64,000 nucleotides of DNA from Molanna angustata (lineage: Eukaryota; Arthropoda; Insecta; Trichoptera; Molannidae): positions 13,442,811 through 13,506,810 of the forward strand of contig OY754972.1 in assembly GCA_963576475.1 (NCBI GenBank). Reading direction: 5' to 3'. A model generated the notes under the pieces. The model ran no database searches. It saw only the letters and a program-made list of their open reading frames with translations, and was not told the origin of the DNA. Positions 12,380-23,891 of this stretch are shown one piece after another. Numbering within the stretch: position 1 is the first letter of the stretch; every line of letters starts with the position of its first letter. A program made the translations under genes and the position numbers.

Positions 12380-12490
12380 CTGGCATGATTTGCCGTTATG
12401 CCGAGTTCGATTTCCTGCAGAGTAAAAATATTTTAATAAAAAAATATTATTGGATGAAATGCCATTCGGTAATAAACACGCCTCTTACTT
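12380..12490 (+). mobile_element. SINE family B, internally deleted
   Basis: GAGTTCGATTTCCTGCAG (B-box side) is followed after a short AT-rich gap by TTGGATGAAATGCCATTCGG and AAACACGCCTCTTA, the family B 3' body. Confidence 0.5.
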
Positions 12491-12532
12491 TCTTTATACC
12501 CATATCTTATTTATTATATTTCGTTAATAGTT

Positions 12533-12985
12533 TACTAAACGCGCAACTAGATAATCACGACTACAATAGTTAAGATCTGTATTAAAAAAATCTTATAAAC
12601 TAGTTCACCGAACTGATTACGAACACCCTAATTTTTTTATATGGCCGCATTGGCTTCACAGATGTCACAGATGTAATTTTTGAATAACTGACATCAAACA
12701 CTGCGCTGTACCGTATTGAGTCGATTTAAACACGCGCTGAAGAATAACAATAAAAAACGTTATAAGGATTAAATTTTTCTGTCAATCTCAAATATGTGTG
12801 AAAAATTTGAAATATTTAGTATGACGCGTTAGTAAAGCGTTAAACAACCTCTAGACACGTCCTAACTTGACGACTACTAAATAAGGTGTAATAAAAACAC
12901 TCACGGTTAATAAGTAAACCTTTTCGTTAATCACGCTCTATTACCAGGTACTATAGATAGTTTACGTTTATAAGTAAGACGATAA
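12533..12985 (+). repeat. Repeat Y, copy 1 (inverted partner at 43465-44112)
   Basis: Collinear inverted match to 43465-44112. Shared blocks are CGACTACAATAGTTAAGAT, CTAGTTCACCGAA, GCCGCATTGGCTTCACAGAT, TTAAACAACCTCTAG, GTCCTAACTTGACG and TTACGTTTATAAGTAAGACG. This copy lacks an insertion of roughly 145 bp that splits the other. Type unknown; ends are not inverted repeats as far as I can see. Confidence 0.65.
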
Positions 12986-13019
12986 GAATATTATGTAGGT
13001 GGCTAAACGCATAAAAGTT

Positions 13020-13240
13020 TCCTGCTCTATAGCTCTACAACCCTTGGTGGGTATTAGCTGCCTCGAAGATCAGTCGCCACCCTCTTCTATCCAGAGCGGC
13101 AATCCTCCAGTTCACACCGAACACTCTGCAATAGGCTGTGACTCCATAAGCGAAATTTCGGCCATCCCACTGCATTGACAGTCATTGCTCTCTTTGTCGG
13201 CTTTGTCGGTTGATAAATTCATGACGTAAGTCTTGAGAGA
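13020..13240 (-). pseudogene. Probable LINE 3' fragment
   Basis: On the minus strand the sequence resembles the decayed C-terminal part of a non-LTR polyprotein: CC-rich words such as GGATTGCCGCTCTGGATAGA and a conserved-looking TGGCGACTGATCTTCGAGG. It is noticeably less AT-rich than its surroundings. Assignment is by general resemblance only. Confidence 0.35.
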
Positions 13241-13987
13241 TTGTGCATCTCGATTTTTCTATTGATTTTACTACCAATTTTTTTTTACACAATGTGTTAA
13301 GATTTCTTCTCTATATTGTTAACTAGCTTTTATGTCCCGCCGTTGGCCAAGAATGTAAAATTGTGAAGGAAAAAGTAATCGTTTTTATAATATTGTCACC
13401 CAATTATTTTGCAATATCAGACTATGAAAAGTGGTTTGAAATTTGATTGAGTTTAAGTATTGTAAAATGTTCAAGTGATGGCCACAACCCATTCTTTTTT
13501 ATATATTGCTATAAAGTGTGAATGAAGTATAATATTTATACAATTTCTGCTCGCATGGACTATGCGTAATGGTTTTAAATATGACTGTTTATCAACGTTG
13601 TAAAGAGATTGGTTTGGCCACAACCCCCATTTTTAAATATTATCATCGAAAAAAAAATTGTAATGTGTACCTATTGAAAATTTAGTAATTTTGGATGTTG
13701 GGATGTGGTTAAAATTTGATTAAACAAACGTAGGTACTGAAAAGATCTAGTATTGGTCACATCCCATTCGTTTTTATATTTTTTCATCAAGTGTGCATTA
13801 TATTTTTGCTCAATTTGACTGAAAGTCTTCATTAACGAAGAAGAAGAAGACTTGAACTATAGTAAATAGTTTTTAATTTGAATATAAATGTTGTGAAGAG
13901 TTCAGTAATGGCCACAACCCCCATTCTTTAAATATTAGGTGTTGAAAATTATTCAAAATAGGATGATATAAATGGTTTAAATTTAAT

Positions 13988-13999
13988 TAAACAAAAGTA
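13988..13999. repeat. Target site duplication of the foldback, left
   Basis: TAAACAAAAGTA at 13988-13999 recurs at 14720-14731. The second Helitron copy has this word once, at the equivalent uninterrupted site, so it is a real target duplication of up to 12 bp. Some flanking matching bases could be chance. Confidence 0.8.
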
Positions 14000-14719
14000 A
14001 TCGAATATTTTTATTATTGCATATGCGCAAACATTGGATTTTTTTCCCTGTCGGGAGTCAAAGATATTTTTTAACAGATTTTTAATTATCTCAATAGAGA
14101 CGAAGTTGGAATATTTATTGTAGGAGAACCGGGAAATCAAGGCACCTACAGGGCTTACGACCTGTCATCGGCTGGTTTACGTGATCACTTTATGCGCTTG
14201 CGCAACGTTCACCAATTATGCCTTTTTAATGAGATCCCTATCAATTCAATTTTGAAAGTTCTATATATTGTAATATTGAAATTCTTTTCGCTTGAAAATA
14301 AGGAATTTTTACTACAGCCATCTATGGGTGAAATTATGAACAACAATCTTATTATTTTTTATTTATTTTGTTAACGCCATCTATTGAGAGAATTGGTTTT
14401 TTGTAAATAATGAAAGCTACAATTCTTATATCTGAGGTGACAATGCATTTTTCGCATAGAAGTCATGGCTGTAGTAAAAATTCCTTATTTTCAAGCGAAA
14501 AGAATTTCAATATTACAATATATAGAACTTTCAAAATTGAATTGATAGGGATCTCATTAAAAAGGCATAATTGGTGAACGTTGCGCAAGCGCATAAAGTG
14601 ATCACGTAAACCAGCCGATGACAGGTCGTAAGCCCTGTAGGTGCCTTGATTTCCCGGTTCTCCTACAATAAATATTCCAACTTCGTCTCTATTGATATAA
14701 TTAAAAATCTGTTAAAAAA
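14000..14719. mobile_element. Foldback-type element inserted in the Helitron
   Basis: Two arms of about 254 bp (14067-14320 and 14465-14718) are inverted copies of each other with one mismatch noticed by eye, separated by a 144-bp centre. About 67 bp left of the left arm has no partner. The element is absent from the Helitron copy at 47007-49559, which gives an empty site, and is bracketed by a 12-bp direct repeat. No transposase. The arms hold CGCTTGCGCAACG and CACCTACAGGGCTTACGACC words that recur at 24750-24992 and 43091-43124, so this is a family. The open frame at 14192-14374 is incidental. Confidence 0.85.
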
Positions 14720-14844
14720 TAAACAAAAGTATTGAAAAGATTCTAGTGCAGGTTATATCGTCACATCCCATATCCCATTCATTTCATATGTATTTTCATC
14801 AAGTGTGCATATCGTTAATAATATTTCTGCACAATAGACTATTA

Positions 14845-15325
14845 GACTTAAAACTAACCCAAAAGACTAAATAAAAAAGAGAAAAATAAGTATAAGACTA
14901 TAAGAAATAGTTTGTATAAAAAACTATTCCAATGGTCTACATAAAATAAGTAAAAATACATATACCTAATAGAAGAATTAGACTATTGGAAATAGATTGT
15001 ATAAAAGCTCACCCAAAGGTCTACAAAAAAGAAGAAGAAGAATATTTAGACTATTGGAAATAGTTTGTATAAATACTGACCAAAAGGTCTACATAAAAGA
15101 AAATGAATAAGACTATTGGAAATAGTCTTATTAATCTTACTCTCCCAAAAGTCTACGTACTTAAATGAAGAAGAATAATAATTAGAATAAAGGAAATAAT
15201 TTTTATAAATAAATGACCCAAATGTATACATAAAAGAAGAAGAAGATGAATTAGACTATAGGAAATAGTTTGTATAAAAACTGCCCTAAAGGTCTACATA
15301 AAATTAAGAAGAAAAAGAATTAGAC
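14845..15325. repeat. Tandem array, about 75-bp unit, inside Helitron
   Basis: Repeated landmark GACTATTGGAAATAGTTTGT, followed by a TATAAAAACT box, GGTCTACATAAAA and a run of GAAGAA. Units are diverged and of uneven length. The partner array lies at about 48485-48760 in the other Helitron copy. Confidence 0.75.
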
Positions 15326-15327
15326 TC

Positions 15328-15492
15328 CAGGACCCGCCGCTTCAGGCCCTTCAGTAACTCCCGTCCCTTTAATCCCTCATTACGTCCCTTCCCATCAGGC
15401 CCTTCAGTACCTTCCGTCCCTTCAGGCAGTTTTATACCTCCCGTCCCTTCAGGCCCTTTAGTGCCTCCCTTCCCTTCATTACATCCCGTCCC
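15328..15492. repeat. C-rich minisatellite in Helitron
   Basis: Irregular tandem words built from CCCGTCCCTTCAGGCCCTTC and AGTACCT. It is far richer in C than the surroundings. Related arrays lie at 48284-48478 (inverted) and 62398-62642. Short open frames across these arrays are by-products of the repeat. Confidence 0.8.
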
Positions 15493-16879
15493 ATCAGTCG
15501 GTTAAGAAAAGTTTAAATCCAGAAACCATCCTGGAAGAACCGCGAAGAGATGAAAGAACCTTCTTTTCCCAGGATGCTCTACTTAATAGGTAAAATGACC
15601 AAATACACGAAGAAGAAGAAGAATAAGAAAAAAGTTTAAATCCAAAAACCATCCTGGGCATACGCTCGACAATTCACCAAAGTTTCATTATAATCGGACA
15701 AACGGTTGATAAATAAATAAATAAAATAATTTTCCTATAGGAAATCAGTATAGGTATATTATTGTTGATTTGTAAGTAAATAGTATTAGGTAGGTACCTA
15801 CCTACAACAACCTTCTAAATAAATTCGATTCCTAACAAATTTTATTTGAATATCACATTCTTTCTGTAGCCATGGAAACGATTCGAACACGTAAGTAATA
15901 TCGAATGGTTCGGATACATTTTTTAAATATGTAGGTACCTACATTGGTTTGTTCGATGCCATAAAAATGAAAATTGTCAGAAAAATCAAATATTATTTAC
16001 AAATTATGCAATTTTATTATGCCTATATCTTTACTAATAAATAACACATTTTTACAATATATGTCTTCAAACTTGCCGTAATGTCTTGTGTTTCATTTTA
16101 TTATTTCATAATTACATTTATTTCAAAGGTTTATTATTTTCAAGAACATATTCATTCGGTGGGAAAATGAAATATTGTATGAAAAGATATTAAAATGGCG
16201 GCGTTTATGTACAAAAGGCTTACTTTAAAAATAAGTTAAACATTATAATTATACCAAATATTCACCATGTTTTTCACTTAAACGCTAAGTTATACTTCAA
16301 AATATATTTTTTTTGTGTAAATACCTACTTCTAACTTTTCAACTAACAGATATTTGCGTGCAAAATGTACACTTTTTTGACAGATATGACTTGGAAAATT
16401 TTGTATGAAAAAAATAATTATTTAAATATTTTTAAAATTCAGCATTTTTATCGCATTCTTTTTAGCGTGACACTGCATCAGGTATACTGGTACATGTTCG
16501 CACTTAAATTAGATTTTTAGATGCTCTTGGTTTTTCAGAAGGCGTGAGACAAACACACACACACACACATACACACACACACACACACACACAGACACTA
16601 ACATTTTGATTGCTTTATTACTTTAGATGTATTTATTTCTTCTCTTTCAAATTATTGTAAATTGATTCAATGTTATTGTTACTTCCTCTGTCATCATAGT
16701 TCGGATTTGTTTTGTTTGTTAATACTTTTTTCTACCAAGCATTTAAAATTGTAATATTTCACGAGTAAATTCATAATTGGAATATATTTATATTTAAAAG
16801 ATTATGTAAATAATGTTATGTAAAACATTCTGTGAATTTGCCAACAAATAAAAATAAAATAAAATAAAAATCCGTATCT

Positions 16880-17050
16880 TCGCTGTTCATAACCGAGCCA
16901 TCAAAGTAGTACAATCTTGACAACACGTACTGCGCTCATAACACCATACAGCTGAGGTATTGTGTCTCCTCATCCAGACACCGTCCTCACAAATTGAACC
17001 TGTCTCAATCCTCCGAAAGGCAGGAATAACAGAAAGTCACGAAGAAGAAT
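16880..17050 (+). pseudogene. LINE fragment, decayed
   Basis: One frame reads RIFAVHNRAIKVVQS, resembling the segment after the reverse transcriptase of CR1/jockey-type LINEs. It then continues in other frames to SILRKAGI and an AGAAGAA-rich end. Broken by frameshifts. Confidence 0.4.
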
Positions 17051-17762
17051 AATGTGAATGAAGAGTAACTAAAAATCTGATAATCTTTATGAAAAATCAA
17101 ATTGAGTATTAGTAAATCGAAAAGCTGAATCATCAATTTGCCCCAAGATAGGAACGAATGAAGACATATTATTCACATATATATATAATGGAGACAGAGT
17201 TCCAGACTTTCAACAAAGGCGTTCGGCAGCTAACATAAAGACGAATAGGTCTAATAAGACGAATCATAAGAAATCAAATAAATAAAGCAGTTACTAAACC
17301 GGCTTATATCCAGCAACGAAGAGGACGACTGAGGAAGGAGCTGTGGAATAATGGTAAGGAATTGGAATAAACTGGAAAGGATGATATTCCAAAGTAATTC
17401 AAACTTTGTTGGCAGATTTTGTTTATTTGCGCACGAGTTGGCGCTCTACAGGTATACTTTATCTATCATAAATATTTAGACTGAATGATAAGTAAAAATA
17501 AAGAAGTTTCTTCAAAATTGAATATTGGAGAAAGACGAAAAATATTTTAAAGCAAAAGGAGAAAATAATGAATAGTAAATTTAAAAAAATACATGATAAT
17601 TCAGGTGTTGATAAGATTATGATAGCCATTAGTCTAAATTCTAAATAAGCGATAATTTTTTTTAAATATGCCTATGTTAAAACATATCTACAACAAAATG
17701 GGTCAAATTTGATATTATTTAATTAATTAATATAATATTATCTGAAATCATAGATATACGTA
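17051..17762. other. No gene recognised
   Basis: Possible remnant of a LINE end near 17190-17360 (AGAGGACGACTGAGGAAGGA), too decayed to assign. Confidence 0.4.
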
Positions 17763-18035
17763 CATACCATCACGCCGTGTCCCTCACGGGGTAGGCAGAG
17801 AGAACCGAACGCCACATTTTTCTATCTTGAAACACATTCATCGCCTCATCAACATTCATACATCATCTTATACAAATTCGTCTGTTGTTCACGCTTCTTA
17901 GATTTCCATGTTTCAGAATATCGTTTACATGGTCGTGCCATCCTTTTCTTGGGCGCCCCCGACCTCTTATTCCATTCCTGTCAGCATTGTATATTTTCTT
18001 CGTCAGGCGTTCTTTATCCATTCTCCCCAAATATA
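17763..18035 (-). pseudogene. LINE family L, 3' end fragment
   Basis: On the minus strand it matches the tail of the LINE at 27217-27831: RLTKKIY, GIRGRGRPRKGWHDHVND, NNRR, then SAYP, ending at GGCGTGATGGTATGTA. Truncated at the 5' side. Confidence 0.75.
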
Positions 18036-18500
18036 ATATCTTTAATTATGGATATATTATTTTATTATACTACTAAGTGAAGTGACACGTCTAAAGGAAA
18101 CGTTAATATTATTATTATACACGTATATTTTGTTCAACTTGGGTTTTTCTACTTTAATATATAAAATATAACCCAACAGTAATAAAAGAAATTCCGAGTA
18201 ATCATAGACATATGTAAAATTAGTCTTAAAATATTATAAATTAAACAAACATATTACAACACATTATCAGTTATTCGATGATTTAAATTATTAATCAGCA
18301 ATGAACATTCTGGTTTAAGAAAAACATCCAAAAAATAATAATTATTGCCCATCCTACTGCCTCAAATACAAGTTTATTACAACTCTATAGAATTTAGCAG
18401 TTGCTTTACAACAAATAAAAAGAAAATGTGCCTAATTAAAGTCACACGAAGAGGCTGTCAACTTTTCAATAATTTTATTAAGAATCAAACCATCACCTCC
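18036..18500. other. No gene recognised
   Basis: AT-rich, no repeats recognised. Confidence 0.45.
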
Positions 18501-18690
18501 TAGAAGAGTCTATGCGGTGAAGATCAAACACACAGCAGAATAGTCATTATTGCAAAGATGTAAACATTAGACGACTACCCGAAAGACCACCGAAGAGATG
18601 AAAAAAACAGCTGGACCTTCTGCTCCCAGGATAGCCCACCTTCACAATTAGAATAAGGAAAGCATATGACCTGACTCAAGAAGAAGGAAT
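18501..18690 (+). pseudogene. LINE tail, decayed
   Basis: Frame fragments RLPERPPKR and a CTCCCAGGATAGCCCACCTT stretch match the RPPKRW-type C-terminus of RTE-like LINEs. The same tail is embedded in the two Helitrons (15500-15640, 47996-48262). It ends in AAGAAGAAGGA. Confidence 0.55.
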
Positions 18691-18841
18691 CAAAGAAATT
18701 TAATTAATTACTTAGTGGTAGTTTAAACTATATATAGAACCGAATTCAGAAAAATATTCTTTCCATATACATACCTAGAAACATTTCTAGTTTATATCTA
18801 AAAATATATAAATAAAGTCTTAACATTAGAAAAGTAAATAA

Positions 18842-18950
18842 AACCACAGCGGGTTCGATTTATATAAAAAAAATTTAAGCATAGAAGTGTATTTGACTAC
18901 AAAACTCGCTACTTGCACAGGGTGCATGGATTTCTTCATAAGTAATATTT
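18842..18950 (+). mobile_element. SINE family B, partial
   Basis: GCGGGTTCGATTT (B-box side) is followed by AAAACTCGCTACTTGCACAG and GGTGCATGGATTT, equivalent to the family B 3' body. The middle is deleted. Confidence 0.45.
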
Positions 18951-18984
18951 AATAATAATCCGATAATCGGTGACGTGCGCTGTA

Positions 18985-19110
18985 GCAGTTATAAAGAGAT
19001 GAAGAGACTGGCGGACGATAGAGATAAGTGGAAAGATCGAGTTTTTGGCGCAGACCAATCCTAGGATTGTGACACAGAAGAATATTTGTTCAGAAAATGC
19101 AATAAGCTTA
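18985..19110 (+). pseudogene. LINE tail, decayed
   Basis: Reads KEMKRLADDRDKWKDRVFG, a form of the common LINE C-terminal motif (A.DRD.W). It stops soon after, with an ACACAGAAGAA end. Confidence 0.5.
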
Positions 19111-19279
19111 GATCAAGAGATCGCGTACTACTACTTATTTGCGAATATTTTTTTATCTGTAATATTTTAAACTGTTTATGTACTTATACCTATTTTTATA
19201 GTTCACGTCACTGAAATAATTCATTTCCAGTTGTATTTTCCTTAACTAATCGACACGATTACGACAAAATTCGTCCAAG

Positions 19280-19434
19280 AACGAGTTGCCATATTTTGGA
19301 GAGTAACGAAGTTGGTCATTTCACAGATCCAGACTGAAAATTAACACAGTGAAAACTGTGTTTCCATCAGGAATCTAATCCAGGACCATCGGCACAGAAG
19401 GTAGATATCAAAATAACTGAGCCGCAGAGGCTGA
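19280..19434 (-). mobile_element. SINE family A, partial
   Basis: Minus-strand order: GCGGCTCAGTTATTTTGA (head), GGTCCTGGATTAGATTCCTG, GAAACACAGTTTTCACTG, CAGTCTGGATCTGTGA, ending at ATGGCAACTCG. The 3' end past this point is missing. Confidence 0.65.
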
Positions 19435-21189
19435 TCAACATATAGATTATTGAACTGTTACATTCACGTTGTCAATTTTTTATTCCTTTAATCATATTCT
19501 TTAAAGCAATGACCGAAATATAGTATATAATCATACAGAAGCCAAAATTAATTCACTGTTGGGTGTGGTTACTTGTTCCATGATATCCACTCTGTTCCTG
19601 TTAGATTCATGTCGAAGAAACTTGATGAATGGTAATAGTAGGTGTAATAAATTGTGTTGAACATTATTTTCACACACATCTGTTCAGAGGAAATCGATTT
19701 TATAGATTCACAACATGTGTAATAGATTATATATACAATACATAGAAGGTCGTTCGATCTACACAGTTTTCGTATGGTCCCAAGTCATTCCGTTATTTGA
19801 GGACCATTAAGTATACTTTATCAACCAGAGCAGTCAAGAAAAGGTGTAAAGTGACATAATTAATAACACCGACTTTACTTTTTACTTTTATTATTGGGTA
19901 GAGATTTTCATCCTTGGTTATAGGTATGTACTTTAACTTGCGTGGTTCGAGTTTTTTTACAGCTACCTATATCTTCAATACTTTTTTATCGATAACTCGC
20001 GATTAACGAAAAAATCTATGCAGAAAGTCATTTCAATTCTGCTGTTTCCTTGCAATAAACGCTCTTGCACTTTTACGTGCAGTTTCTGCAAGGTTTTATT
20101 TCAGATTCTGGAAAAAAAATCTTGAAAATTAACGTTGCTTTAGTTGGTTTCGAGTTTTTTTTTTGCAATTAACCTACCATTGTGGACTTTGTTGTATATA
20201 AATTGAATAAATAAATATTATCAAACAATGTAGGTTATTTTTCGTAGCCCATTCGCATTTGATCAGACTTCTGAGCAAATGCTTCTGAACTTTTTCGTGT
20301 CAACATTTCGACGAGAACTCTACAACGATGTCCGCGGGAATTTCTTTGGACCCAAATGGTCATGTGGACCTTGTAGACACGGAGAGCAACATTAGAACTT
20401 TCAAGACTTTTTGTCAAAAATACGCCTATCTTCACTGACGATGAGCCAGCTGTTTCCTTATGATGAGCTCTCTCTGGCACAGGAAGTGAAGTGTCTGCAA
20501 GGTTTTAGAGTTCTGACTCTAATGTTCGTTCAAGTTTTAAAAACAGAATGGATGATGGTGGGGGAAGAACAGCCCATTCGTTTTTTTTTTGCCAAACATA
20601 CAATATGAGTAAAATGAAACTATAACTATAATCGACTCTCACCGGTACAATAGACACTCAAAATAAACAGTTACTTCGAAACTGTATATGAGAAGAGAAT
20701 ACTGAATAGTAGCAAAATATACATTGAATACCAACCTAAAACCTGTAAAATGACGCTTCGCCGAAACAAAAATAAATAATGGACGCCATGAATCACTTTG
20801 GACCTATTCAAAGTCACAACTCAAAGCGAATGCCGAAGAATGGCTCAGTTAGCGGCGACGAAATAAAGAACTACATATAAAAAAAGCGGTTGACAGTAAA
20901 TATTTTGAAATTCGACATAAATAGCGAAAACATAGATACATCAAAGGAGCACTTCCTAGAACGCATCAATATTTATAAATCTGTCTTCACACAAAGACAT
21001 TATACTATACATGTTACTTAATACAATAACATTACATAATAATATGTAAGTTAGCATAAATTCAACGATTCAGTTGAAACGCATATTTATAAGATATGGA
21101 TATTTAATACCCACATACTTATATTATGTAGGTATAGTGATTTTGTAGTACCTACCATTTTTTTATATATATTATATCTATTGAAACCA
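19435..21189. other. No gene recognised; one diverged internal direct repeat
   Basis: The word CTGTTTCCTT..GTTTCTGCAAGGTTTTA at about 20041-20100 recurs diverged at about 20452-20506. Overlapping open frames on both strands at 20235-20608 have no recognisable motif. Confidence 0.4.
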
Positions 21190-21537
21190 GAGAAAATGAT
21201 ACAGGTCCAGTATTACGATGATTTTTTCAACTTATCCATTAATATAATTCTTCTGTACGTGTGTATGACACTGCAGGACCGATTTTGATGATTTTTTTTA
21301 TGTGTCCTTGGATGGTTTAAATTCACAAGTCGAATCAAAAATTGTAACAGTGCAAATAATATTTTTTTTGTAATATTCAATAAAATGCGGAACAGGAGTG
21401 TCATAAATATCTTAATATAAATATAATTATTCTGAACGTGTGTATATATCACTGAACTCCTAAACGACGGGACTGATTTTGCTGAAATAGCAGGCAAGCC
21501 AACGTTCGGGCACGACAACGTCAGTCGGGTCCGCTAG
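21190..21537 (+). mobile_element. Helitron-type 3' end fragment
   Basis: The 3' end ..ACGTCAGTCGGGTCCG is followed by CTAG at 21534-21537 and then T, the usual Helitron terminus. The upstream sequence CTGCAGGACCGATTTTGATG is repeated diverged as GACGGGACTGATTTTGCTGA, a wording common in lepidopteran non-autonomous Helitrons. The 5' end was not located. It differs from the 13.3/47.0 kb Helitron family. Confidence 0.55.
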
Positions 21538-22510
21538 TACACTTATAAAAATATTACCTAAACGTTTTGAGAAAATAATATTTGTTTGAAAAATACAATG
21601 AAATATCAATTACGAAATCTGTATATAGGTATCTTATTTGCAAAATTGCACTATATTTTAATTTTAGGTTTTCAATAATAATATTGTTTTCAAAGAAAGA
21701 CAATTTGAATGCAATGTAAATTTTGTAATTGATACCATTACTCGGGAGATATTAAGATAATAAATGTTTGAATAGATGTATAATTTATTTGTGGACGTTA
21801 ATTCCTTGTGATTTAAAATGAATATAATATGTTTGATTCACAAACATCGTCATTTAACTTAGGAAAGCATAAGTAATGTAATATATTTCTTTAATAACGT
21901 GATTCATCATCAGTCAAGTTAAAATTATTTTTATACTAGTATTATTAGCTGAGTGAGTTAAAGATAATCCCAATGAAAGTCATCGGGCTAGCATCATATG
22001 ACGGAAGGATAGGGCTGCCATCATCTAAAATTTTGACACCGGACAAAACATAAAAAACCCCGGAGAGATTTGGATAAAATTAAAATTAAAGTTTTTACCC
22101 AGACACCCCTGGAAAAAATATTTTATCGTTGAAAATAAAAACATCGTTTTTTATTTCTTCATTTATACAATTTGTTTGCGATATAAACTACAACGAAACA
22201 AATAAAATTATACATATTTTTTTTTTCTGAGTTAATCTGGTATCAAAAATAATTACCGAACTATTTAGAGATTATCGATCTTCCGAAAACAGCGTACCTA
22301 CACTAACATAAGTGGAAAGTACAGTGTTGCCATAACCCACACGTTTTGTATTTCAATTAAATAAATAAATATCATCAAATTGAAAAATATATTATAATAC
22401 TTTATTACAAGTATTGGTTCTCAAATAAACTTACTATATTCTACGTTGAATCAACAAATTATAAGTCATCTAGTTCAGTTAAATGTAAATTCAAATTAAG
22501 AAACAAGTTT
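21538..22510. other. No gene recognised
   Basis: AT-rich. A solitary GCCATAACCCACACGTTTTG box lies at about 22327-22346. A CCGGAC/CCCCGG-containing segment at about 22040-22110 has a counterpart at 22870-23000. Confidence 0.4.
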
Positions 22511-22865
22511 TACATACATACAAGGGTAAGCAGAGAGAACCGAGCGCCATACTCCTCTATTTTTGCACACAAACCTAGCTTCTTTTACATCCATGCATCG
22601 TCTCATACATGATCGTCGATTATTCAAGCTTCTTATATTTCCTTCTTTCAAAATATCATTCACATGGTCATGCCATCCCTTTCTGGGGCGGCCCCTGCTA
22701 TTCACTCCATCTCTTACACCCATGTATATTTTTTTGGTCAGTCGTTCATCATTCATTCTTTCAATATGTCCAATCCACCTCAAGGAATTCACTTTCATTT
22801 TATTTATAATACTCTTCTTCATCTTGCATTCCCTCCTTATGTTATCCTTATACGTTTTAATTGTA
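22511..22865 (-). pseudogene. LINE family L, 3' end, partly open
   Basis: The minus strand keeps a 108-codon frame (22496-22822) reading INKMKVNSLRWIGHIERMND, RLTKKIYMGVRDG, RGRPRKGWHDHVNDILKEG, NNRRSC and WRSVLSAYP. This is the C-terminal region after the reverse transcriptase of the LINE also seen at 27217-27831. The domain has no catalytic residues. Overlapping plus-strand frames are shadows. Confidence 0.75.
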
Positions 22866-23891
22866 ATGAAATCAAGTTCTTTTTAGTCAATCAGCCGGAT
22901 TTCCCTGACAGAAAAGTGTCAAAAGTGACCGGACGGCCTTAGGACGCTCTAAGTAGGACAAATCCGGGGAATCCCGGACGTTTGGCAAACCTACGGAAGG
23001 ACCACAAAAATGTAAATATATTTTGTGGCACGAAAATCAGATTAGATTTTTGAATATTTTATATTCGTACATGAACTGTAAATGACAGTGAAATGTGGTA
23101 TTTTGGTAAGAATAGAGCACGTTACATAATTTAGTTACTTTTTGTCCGCAGTCGATAATGTTTATCTTTATCAATCATTAAATATAACATATTTATGACA
23201 CAACGTTTTTTTCCATAAATATATTATCAGATAATGTCACATTTGAAACTCGTAGATATTTTATAAATGGAATGCGAACGATTTGTACCTATTATTATCT
23301 TTAGTTTTGACATAAAAATACGAGTAAATTTGTTTATAGTATAAAGGAAACTAACGAAGGGACAGGACACATTATTGAGTCTATTAAGTTTTCTTATGAG
23401 GGCATATAACGCTAAATCTAGTGACTGAAAACATGATATATTAAAACCGCCTTATGCAATGTGAAATTACGTGTTAATAAGGGTAACTATCGTGTGCATT
23501 TAAAATGGTGTATATGTGATTTAAATCATAGAAAACCCAAAGTTTGTTAAATTTTTGCATTTTAATAACAAACTTTAATTGAAATGAAAAAACTTCACTT
23601 TGATTTTATGCACTCTTTAAGCACTTAAAATATTTATTTCTCTGCGACACATAGTTATGGAGTAGGTAATTAAAAAAATGCTGTAAAAAAAGGATATTTT
23701 TAAAATTTTGTAATAGGAATTTAAGCTGAATATTAAAATTATGTGACGAACATTCACTAGAGAAATGTTGAAAATACTAATGTTATTTTTTTTAGAAACA
23801 CACCGTTTAGGTTTTTATGGCCCTTTAAACGACACACGCATATTTATCACAGCTGCACTGTGGGTCTCCAGGGCTGTATCTACCTACATCA
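22866..23891. other. No gene recognised
   Basis: AT-rich. The first about 130 bp are less AT-rich and contain CCGGACG/CCCGGACG words of unknown meaning. Confidence 0.4.

Larger units (their letters stand above)
13323..16627 (-). mobile_element. Non-autonomous Helitron, copy 1 (with nested foldback)
   Basis: The same element occurs inverted at 47007-49559, which fixes both ends. On the minus strand it begins with TC at 16627 (TCTAAAGTAATAAAGC), preceded by A, and ends with CTAG at 13323, followed by T. That is the A^TC...CTAG^T arrangement typical of Helitrons, without terminal inverted repeats. In plus-strand order it holds five diverged units of about 135 bp (13455-13990 and 14730-14845), about seven units of about 75 bp (14845-15325), a C-rich minisatellite (15328-15492), a captured LINE tail (15500-15640) and a CA tract (16553-16593). 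No Rep/helicase gene. The foldback at 14000-14719 explains its extra length over copy 2. Confidence 0.85.

Noticed and set aside
15328..15492. CRISPR array
   Set aside because: Units are irregular, there are no uniform repeats with unique spacers, and the context is a eukaryotic Helitron minisatellite.
20235..20608. Overlapping frames on both strands
   Set aside because: No recognisable domain, short, and in a repeat-like region; not enough to call a gene.
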